From an uncultured Fretibacterium sp. (GTDB lineage Bacteria; Synergistota; Synergistia; Synergistales; Aminobacteriaceae), in contig CAMVMK010000012.1 in the NCBI GenBank assembly GCA_947168585.1, forward strand, positions 1 to 51,867: a DNA stretch of 51,867 nucleotides, read 5' to 3'. Below, piece by piece: positions 45,084 to 51,867 of the stretch. Position numbers and translations under genes: made by a program. How positions within the stretch are numbered: position 1 is the stretch's first letter; every line of letters starts with the position of its first letter. Under the pieces are notes generated by a model. That model had not been told where the DNA came from. It was given only the letters and a program-made list of their open reading frames with translations, and did no database searches.

Positions 45084-46949
45084 ATGAGCTGGGTAATTTT
45101 GGCACTTACTTTGGGTGCTTCAATAACTTCAATTATACACGGCGTATTTATGTTGTTCGGATCATTATCAGTGAACACTGGAGCTTTATTCGATATTTCC
45201 GCAAAAATTCTTGCCTGTCTGCCTGTAGTGTCGGCGGTATTTGCTTTAATCGGAGGCATTATAGCTTTCAATCGAAGCAAATGGGGAGCGTTATTTTTAT
45301 TCGCTGCTGGGGGGCTTTGCGTACCGTCAAAAGATACGTGGCTGTACGGCGGAATATATTTTTTCGCTATGCTTCTGTGCTTTTTCTTGAAACCTGAAAG
45401 ACACGATGAATATGATGATTTATTATACGAAGACGAAGAAGAAAACGAAGCTGAAAATTTCGAGTCAGGGCGTCAAACTCCTGATTATTATTTCGGAAAT
45501 GAGAGCGAAAATTTTGCTGAAGAAAAAGAATCAGTAGATTATCTTCAAGGCGGACTGCCCGACCTTCCTCAGCCTGAATTAAAAGCCGTTGATCCTTTGC
45601 TTGATGTTGATTTAACCGCGCCGATGATTAATAATGAACCGCCGAAATTAAGACGCAGAATGTCAAAGACCTGCCCGACCTGCGGAGCAACAGTAGCGCG
45701 TGAAGCGAGATTTTGTTCAGCGTGCGGATCGCCTCTTTTAGTTCCGGCTGAAAACTTAATTGAAGAAACTCACGATAACGAGCCTCAATTAAATGTCAAT
45801 GTAATTAAGGAAACAACTCCAGGCAAACTTGCTTCGGATTTTGCGGACAGACTTGAAAAATCTATGTCCGAGTCTGAAAATAATTTTGCTGATGATAATA
45901 ATATAAATTCTAATGCGAATGATGGTGATGATATGGCCAATAAAGTTTTTGTTAAACCGCGCCGGGAATATCAGGATTTAGAAAGCACCGGCGGAAGATC
46001 TAAAGTCGGCAACAACATTGACGCTGCTGCATCTTCTTATCAGGAATTTTCAAGATACACGAAACGCAATAAAAAACGCAAGCGTTCTGCAGGCCGTAAA
46101 CTTTTGAGTATGCTCTTGCTCGTAGGAGCAGTCGGAGGAGCTTTATATTTCCTGCTCGGACTCCGTAAACTTCCGCCCGGAGATCTGCCGCCTATGCAAC
46201 GCAACGCCGTAGTTGACGCTACAAGAAACGCAAATAATAATCTCCCGGCTTCTTTAACAACAACGTCAAATCAAAATTCACAGCCTGAAATAGCCGTTCA
46301 AGATAATCAGGAAATAGCTGTGCCCGGTCAAAGCGTAACAGAAAATATTCTGCCGAATTTCACGCCCGAACGCGAGCCTAAAGCCGGTATAGTTGTAGGG
46401 AGCAATGTCAACGTACGCTCAGACCACACGACAAGCTCAAGCAGAGTTGCGCGTTTGAACGTAAACAGCAAACTCGAAATTATAGGAACTTTCAACGTAA
46501 CTTCCGGACAACATCAGGGAATTTGGTACAACATCATAACCGGCGGCAAAGAAGGCTGGATTTACGGCCGTTACGTTCAGCCTACAGGTTCGGGACTTCC
46601 TGCGGGATATTCTAACGCTCTGTTAAAAACTTTCGGGAGCAATAAATCGCAATTACTCGAGTCTCTCGGCAATCCTAACAGAAATTCAAGCACGACTTTA
46701 GAATGGACAGGTTTAACTGCAACTTTGAAAGGCGAAGACATAACTAAGATTAGAGTTACAAGCGCAAACCGCGAACTTCAAAACGGTCTCAAAGTCGGAA
46801 TGAGCCAGACTGCTCTGCTTCAAATTATGGGCTATCCTTCAGGGGTAAGCAATAAAATTTTGCAGTATAACGAGGGCAATAAAACAGGCGTAAGCGTTCA
46901 GCTTGATAAAAATAACGCTATAAGTTCAATCACTATAAATCAAATTTAG
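45084..46949 (+). CDS. membrane protein with zinc ribbon and SH3b domain, unknown function
   Basis: About 621 residues from ATG 45084, with AAGGAG 14 bases upstream (a GTG at 45069 abuts that site and is unlikely). It has an N-terminal block of three or four hydrophobic segments (about 1-103), an acidic linker and a zinc ribbon CPTC...CSAC (C197, C200, C211, C214). A long Asn/Asp-rich linker, a single transmembrane helix (LLSMLLLVGAVGGALYFLLGL) and an SH3b domain (SNVNVRSDHTTSSSRVARL...GWIYGRYVQP) follow, then a C-terminal domain of about 100 residues with two related GxSxxxLLxxxGxP motifs. It probably links a cytoplasmic zinc-binding region to a cell-wall-binding region. Confidence 0.7.
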   Translation: MSWVILALTLGASITSIIHGVFMLFGSLSVNTGALFDISAKILACLPVVSAVFALIGGIIAFNRSKWGALFLFAAGGLCVPSKDTWLYGGIYFFAMLLCFFLKPERHDEYDDLLYEDEEENEAENFESGRQTPDYYFGNESENFAEEKESVDYLQGGLPDLPQPELKAVDPLLDVDLTAPMINNEPPKLRRRMSKTCPTCGATVAREARFCSACGSPLLVPAENLIEETHDNEPQLNVNVIKETTPGKLASDFADRLEKSMSESENNFADDNNINSNANDGDDMANKVFVKPRREYQDLESTGGRSKVGNNIDAAASSYQEFSRYTKRNKKRKRSAGRKLLSMLLLVGAVGGALYFLLGLRKLPPGDLPPMQRNAVVDATRNANNNLPASLTTTSNQNSQPEIAVQDNQEIAVPGQSVTENILPNFTPEREPKAGIVVGSNVNVRSDHTTSSSRVARLNVNSKLEIIGTFNVTSGQHQGIWYNIITGGKEGWIYGRYVQPTGSGLPAGYSNALLKTFGSNKSQLLESLGNPNRNSSTTLEWTGLTATLKGEDITKIRVTSANRELQNGLKVGMSQTALLQIMGYPSGVSNKILQYNEGNKTGVSVQLDKNNAISSITINQI

Positions 46950-46960
46950 TAAAAAAAGAG

Positions 46961-47013
46961 GAATGAGAATTAAAACTCCTCACTCCTCACTCCTCACTCC
47001 TAACTCCTAATTA
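46961..47013. repeat. heptad-repeat element, copy 9
   Basis: In the minus sense the units TTAGGAG, TTAGGAG, then TGAGGAG three times; on the plus strand it reads as repeated ctcctca. A short purine arm (aggaatgag) precedes. It separates two convergent genes and abuts the stop of the regulator gene. Confidence 0.85.
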
Positions 47014-47880
47014 ATATCTAAGTCCGTAAGACGGATAATAAACGCGCTTATCGTTCAAATTTTCTTTTTGAGTTTCCAGAGCGTTTTTTCCTTCAGTTCC
47101 CATTTTATTAGCAAGCACCGAAGTTAAAACATGAACAGCAAACATTGAGCCTATTAAGCTGCTGCCGAAAAGCGGCGACTGATCACTGACATAAAAATTT
47201 AATTTCGAGTAACTGCACACGGGAGCCGCCGCACTGTCTGTTATCGTTGCGACAGAAGTTCCGCCTGACGAAATTTTTTTCACGGCTTCGGTAAGTTCTA
47301 TAACATAACTCGGGAGTTCAAAAACTATAAGCATATCGTTATGTTTAATCCCTCTCGCCTGTTCAGTTAAAGATAACGAGCCGCGACGCATTAAAACGCT
47401 TTTCAATCCAAGTTCAGCGAACCTCGTGTAAAGCCATTCAGCCGGAAGCGCAGAAATTCCCCAGCCCATACAATAAACAGCATCGGATTTTTTTACAGTC
47501 TCGCAGAATTTATCGAGCAGACTTAAATCTAAATTAAAATTTTTATAAGTTTCGTTTATATTTGCCTGTTCGAGCCTGCAAAGTTCCGAAATTATATCCG
47601 AGCCGTTTTCGAGGCTTGTTTTAGCTGCTGACGGAATGACATGGGTCATTAAATTTTTTTTCAGAGTGTTTTTAAGGTCAGCATAGCCGTCAAAACCCAA
47701 CATTCTTGAAACTCTGACAAGCTGAGCGCGCGACACTGATAATGCTTCGGCAGTCTCGCTGATTGAATGAAAAGCAATCTCCGAAGAGTTCGATAAAATA
47801 TATTCGGCTACTCTTCGGGTTTTTACAGGAAAATTATTTAACCGTCCCCGTATTCTGTCCTCAAGACGCTGAATGTCCAT
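47011..47880 (-). CDS. RpiR/MurR-family transcriptional regulator (HTH + SIS)
   Basis: About 289 residues from MDIQRLEDRIRGRL (47880); a longer frame to 47964 overlaps the SSB-like gene and is disfavoured. The N-terminal RpiR HTH contains RRVAEYILSNSSEIAFHSISETAEALSVSRAQLVRVSRMLGFDGYADLKNTL. The C-terminal SIS domain (about 120-260) binds a phosphosugar in this family, with AVYCMGWGISALPAEW and ATITDSAAAPVCSYS. It starts 11 bases after the SSB-like gene and lacks a clear ribosome site, so it is probably translated by coupling. Its target genes cannot be inferred. Confidence 0.85.
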   Translation of the reverse strand: MDIQRLEDRIRGRLNNFPVKTRRVAEYILSNSSEIAFHSISETAEALSVSRAQLVRVSRMLGFDGYADLKNTLKKNLMTHVIPSAAKTSLENGSDIISELCRLEQANINETYKNFNLDLSLLDKFCETVKKSDAVYCMGWGISALPAEWLYTRFAELGLKSVLMRRGSLSLTEQARGIKHNDMLIVFELPSYVIELTEAVKKISSGGTSVATITDSAAAPVCSYSKLNFYVSDQSPLFGSSLIGSMFAVHVLTSVLANKMGTEGKNALETQKENLNDKRVYYPSYGLRY

Positions 47881-47890
47881 TTTTATTTTT

Positions 47891-48472
47891 TTATTTAATG
47901 GCTGTAGCTCTGACGTAATTGACTCCGCTGCCCTTTGATGAGCGCAAAGTCCCTTCGACTTCAACAGGATCGCCGTCGTTTTTCTTAGTTAAAATGTCGT
48001 TAAGATTTTCATTTCCTTTGTCATCGTCATAGACACGAACGACAATAAAATCGCGTTTTGAATGTCCTTGAGCGTCTGAATTTTCCTGACGGACTGCGAA
48101 GCGGGTATATTTGCCTGAGCCTGTTTCGCCCTCAGCCTGAGCTTTGACTTGATGAACATCTCCGGCGAGTTTGACGGAATTTTCAAGTTCTAATTTCTCT
48201 AAAACTTCGAGTTCAGAGACGGCTAAATATAATTCTCCGCTCCCTGTTGACGTTCTCAAAGAGCCTTTTACTTTAATCGGCGAGTTTTCTTCAAGGCCGC
48301 TTAATTTTTCCTTAACGTCGTCAGCAAAAGCGCGGGCATTAAGAAAATCTTTTCTTGTCGAACCGTTGAAAAAATTTTCGTGGCGTATCGAGAAAGCAAA
48401 ATGCTTATCGTCTTTCTTACGGCTCAAATGATGCAAAAGGCCTGAAATCGTTACAGAATTTTCGTAGTTCAT
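47891..48472 (-). CDS. tandem OB-fold protein, SSB-like
   Basis: 193 residues made of two similar halves. Half 1 (about 5-95) contains NSVTISGLLHHLSRK, FAFSIRHENFFNGSTRKDFLNARAF and IKVKGSLRTSTGSGELYLAVSELEVL. Half 2 (about 97-193) contains NSVKLAGDVHQVKAQ, RFAVRQENSDAQGHSKRDFIVVRVY and VEVEGTLRSSKGSGVNYVRATAI. Both read as SSB-type OB folds, one covering strands 1-3 and the G-(S/T)-L-R strand. There is no acidic C-terminal tip like DIPF. It may be an accessory or specialised single-strand-binding protein. Confidence 0.7.
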   Translation of the reverse strand: MNYENSVTISGLLHHLSRKKDDKHFAFSIRHENFFNGSTRKDFLNARAFADDVKEKLSGLEENSPIKVKGSLRTSTGSGELYLAVSELEVLEKLELENSVKLAGDVHQVKAQAEGETGSGKYTRFAVRQENSDAQGHSKRDFIVVRVYDDDKGNENLNDILTKKNDGDPVEVEGTLRSSKGSGVNYVRATAIK

Positions 48473-48538
48473 TGGCTATCACCTTTCCTTTGAAAATAAA
48501 TTTTGAAAATAAAAATTTGCTTGCTAATATTTTACAAC

Positions 48539-48568
48539 AAAAAAATCCCGCAGTTTTAAGCTACGGGA
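48539..48568 (-). terminator. intrinsic terminator of groESL
   Basis: In minus-strand RNA UCCCGUAG and CUGCGGGA form an 8-bp stem (one G-U) with a 7-base loop (arms 48561-48568 and 48546-48553), followed by seven U (48539-48545). It is about 60 bp after the groEL stop. Confidence 0.9.
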
Positions 48569-48587
48569 AAATTTAATTTACAGAGTT

Positions 48588-48625
48588 AAAAAGTGAAAAC
48601 TTCCTAACTCCTACTTCCTACTTGA

Positions 48626-48628
<3 letters not shown>
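48588..48628. repeat. heptad-repeat element, copy 10 (after groEL)
   Basis: Pyrimidine units cttcctaactcctacttcct begin right after the groEL stop on the coding strand's 3' side, preceded by a short purine arm, agttaaaaagtg. Confidence 0.65.
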
Positions 48629-50269
<1,641 letters not shown>

Positions 50270-50293
50270 CTATCTCCTTTTATATCTCTCTAA

Positions 50294-50584
50294 TTATTTC
50301 TCAATGATTGCGAGAACATCGCGCTCGCTGAAAATTACAAGCTCTTCACCGTCAATTTTTACTTCTGTTCCGGCGTATTTGCTGAAAATAATTCTGTCGC
50401 CGACTTTAACTTCAACGGGCTGTTTTGTTCCGTTGTCAAGGATTTTGCCTGTTCCTACTGCTAAGACTTCGCCTTCGGTGGGTTTCTCTTTTGCTGTATC
50501 GGGAAGAACAATCCCGCCTTTTGTTTTCATTTCTTCTGATAAAACTTTTACAACTATTCTATCGCCAAGCGGCTTAAGTTTCAT
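50294..50584 (-). CDS. groES: co-chaperonin GroES (Hsp10)
   Basis: 96 residues: [47 protein letters not shown] with the mobile loop around residues 17-32, and [35 protein letters not shown]. It is the lid of the GroEL chamber. AGGAGG lies 10 bases before ATG. The leader carries a CIRCE element, so HrcA repression relieved by heat is expected. Confidence 0.98.
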   Translation of the reverse strand: MKLKPLGDRIVVKVLSEEMKTKGGIVLPDTAKEKPTEGEVLAVGTGKILDNGTKQPVEVKVGDRIIFSKYAGTEVKIDGEELVIFSERDVLAIIEK

Positions 50585-50611
50585 AATTAACTGACCTCCT
50601 AAAATTTTTTA

Positions 50612-50638
50612 ATGGCACTCGCTAATAAAGAGTGCTAA
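50612..50638 (-). promoter_or_regulatory. CIRCE operator (HrcA site)
   Basis: On the minus strand TTAGCACTC-N9-GAGTGCCAT, against the CIRCE consensus TTAGCACTC-N9-GAGTGCTAA; only the last bases of the right arm deviate. It lies between the groES promoter and start codon. Confidence 0.93.
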
Positions 50639-50653
50639 TTAACAACGCGGCAA

Positions 50654-50682
50654 ATAATAATCCCGACTATTAAAAAAGTCAA
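50654..50682 (-). promoter_or_regulatory. sigma-70-type promoter for groESL
   Basis: TTGACT (50677-50682), a 17-bp spacer and TATTAT (50654-50659). The start is expected near 50647, just upstream of CIRCE. Confidence 0.8.
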
Positions 50683-50694
50683 GAGTTAAAAAAC

Positions 50695-50732
50695 AGTTAG
50701 GAGTGAGGAGTGAGGAGTGAGAAAGTTTTTCC
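50695..50732. repeat. heptad-repeat element, copy 11 (at the receptor stop)
   Basis: The plus strand reads TTAGGAG followed by TGAGGAG units and TGAGAAAG, then a short inverted arm, tcctacttg. The receptor gene's TAG stop is within the pyrimidine arm (aagTAGgaaa in the coding sense). Confidence 0.8.
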
Positions 50733-51867
50733 TACTTGCTGCCTGCTTTTAAGGCTTTTCGTGATGATTTAGGCTTATTATCGTCATTATCGCCGACGTT
50801 GAACATTGCAAGAGAATTTCTTAAATCCTCCGCTAATTGGGTCTGTTCGTCTGAAATTTTAGCGGCTCTTTCTGCTACTACTGCTGTAGCGTCCATTGAA
50901 GTTTTTATGCCCTCAAGGTGTTCAAGAATTTCACTCGTAGCTTTTGTAACGTTATCAATTCCCTGAGCTATTTCACGGCTCGAAGCGGCCTGTTCCTGAG
51001 CAACGGCGGCAATATTTTGAATACGGTCGTTAGCTTTGTCGATTTGTCCCATAGCTTCATTAAGAGAATCTTTTGCTCCGTTTGCTTTTTCTACAGTCTG
51101 AACTAAAAGTTCGGCAGTCTCATCGCTTGCTGCTTTAGTGTTTCTTGCTCCGTCCTGCAAGTCTCCCATAAGACCCCTTACACTGTCAGCAGCGCGTCCG
51201 GATTCTTCGGCGAGTTTACGGACACTTTCAGCAACAACTGCAAAACCTCGACCGGCTTCTCCGGCTCTTGCGGCTTCGATAGCGGCGTTAAGTGCTAATA
51301 AATTCGTCTGGTCGGCGATTGAAGTAATTACTCCTATAAATTCGCTGATTTTGTCGACACTTTCAACAAGACCCTGCAGTTTCTCTCCGCTTTCATTCGT
51401 TTTAGTCTGCAACACGGCCATATTTGCTATAGCGTCTTGAACAGTTTGAGTTGCTGTATTGGCGACGTGAGTAACGTTTGAAATAAATTCAGCGCAGTCT
51501 GTTGCGGCCTGTGCACTGGTCATTGAAGCCGCTGACATTTCTTGTGTTCCGGCGTTGCTTTCCTGAAGAGAGGATGAATTTGTTTCCATAAGTTTCACAA
51601 CATTATTTACAGCTTTGCGGACATCGTTTGCACCGTCTAAATTTGTCTTAGCGTCCTCGTGCATTGTAGAGGCTTTTTCAGTTGAAGAATTTGCGTTGTC
51701 TCTAATATCCGTTATTGCAGTTCTTAATGACGAGAACATATCTGACAAAGAATCTCCTAAATCGCCGAGTTCGTCATGACCCTCGTAATGGAAATCGTCG
51801 CGGATAATTGAAACATCGCCGTTGCTTGCATTAGTAACGAGTTCAACGACGCGGCCTAAAGGTTTTG
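50732..51867 (-). CDS. methyl-accepting chemotaxis protein, C-terminal part (5' end outside window)
   Basis: The open frame continues past the first listed Met to the window edge. The edge sequence [44 protein letters not shown] is a HAMP domain. The signalling tip follows: [44 protein letters not shown], flanked by coiled-coil adaptation helices. It ends [11 protein letters not shown] without a CheR/CheB-tethering pentapeptide. The sensor domain and membrane segments lie beyond 51867. It would couple to CheW/CheA; no other chemotaxis gene is in the window. Confidence 0.93.
   Translation of the reverse strand, partial: KPLGRVVELVTNASNGDVSIIRDDFHYEGHDELGDLGDSLSDMFSSLRTAITDIRDNANSSTEKASTMHEDAKTNLDGANDVRKAVNNVVKLMETNSSSLQESNAGTQEMSAASMTSAQAATDCAEFISNVTHVANTATQTVQDAIANMAVLQTKTNESGEKLQGLVESVDKISEFIGVITSIADQTNLLALNAAIEAARAGEAGRGFAVVAESVRKLAEESGRAADSVRGLMGDLQDGARNTKAASDETAELLVQTVEKANGAKDSLNEAMGQIDKANDRIQNIAAVAQEQAASSREIAQGIDNVTKATSEILEHLEGIKTSMDATAVVAERAAKISDEQTQLAEDLRNSLAMFNVGDNDDNKPKSSRKALKAGSK

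Noticed and set aside
46961-47013. CRISPR array
   Set aside because: The units are 7 bp in direct succession without spacers of regular length, and no cas genes are present.

Overview
The window looks like a chromosomal segment of an AT-rich diderm bacterium. Outer-membrane traits include an OmpH/Skp-like chaperone, lipoproteins and a beta-helix surface protein. A fermentative, host-associated lineage such as the Synergistota is my best guess from the gene set and architectures, but that is inference and no 16S gene is present to test it. There are no tRNA or rRNA genes and no CRISPR array.

Left part (1-8.9 kb): a DapA/NAL-family aldolase is followed by a leftward six-gene surface-glycan cassette. 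Its order is a GtrB-like polyprenyl-phosphate glycosyltransferase (GT2), GalE, a UDP-galactopyranose-mutase-like flavoprotein, UDP-glucuronate decarboxylase, a GtrA flippase and a GT-C membrane glycosyltransferase. This is a gtrABC-type module packaged with its own nucleotide-sugar enzymes. Three of the six genes carry a poly-G tract of 7 to 9 bases, and these are the only homopolymeric G/C tracts of that length I see in the window. One tract currently breaks its gene and one redirects the C-terminus, so the locus has the architecture of a phase-variable glycan system.

Middle part (9-29.6 kb, mostly leftward): an almost exact tandem duplication of a HicAB-like toxin-antitoxin pair; rpoC and rpoB in isolation from the usual ribosomal-protein neighbours, served by a consensus promoter that overlaps the terminator of the preceding lipoprotein gene; a lipoprotein and a beta-helix protein; an alanine/sodium symporter; a periplasmic-binding-like protein; OmpH; a QueT transporter; a PriA that has lost its helicase motifs; CoaBC; and RpoZ.

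Right part (29.9-38.5 kb, rightward): a compact translation/RNA operon rimP-nusA-ylxR::L7Ae-infB-cupin-rbfA-nrnA-truB-ribF-tatD. It is preceded by a promoter and an intrinsic-terminator hairpin that looks like an attenuator. It is followed by a single-chain restriction-modification-specificity protein, a small HicA/HicB/DUF1902 island, tgt, tsaC and a zinc-ribbon/SH3 membrane protein. The window ends with leftward genes: an RpiR-type regulator, a two-OB-fold SSB-like protein, groEL-groES under a CIRCE element, and a truncated chemotaxis receptor.

A family of dispersed heptad repeats (units TTAGGAG, TGAGGAG, TTAGGGG) runs through everything. The copies sit at gene 3' ends, often supply the stop codon, frequently form hairpins with an inverted downstream arm, flank the duplicated hicAB pair, and in one case lie in frame inside tatD. 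A second, shorter palindrome (TCTGCCTGACGGGCAGA and variants) appears inside rpoC, coaBC and possibly nusA.
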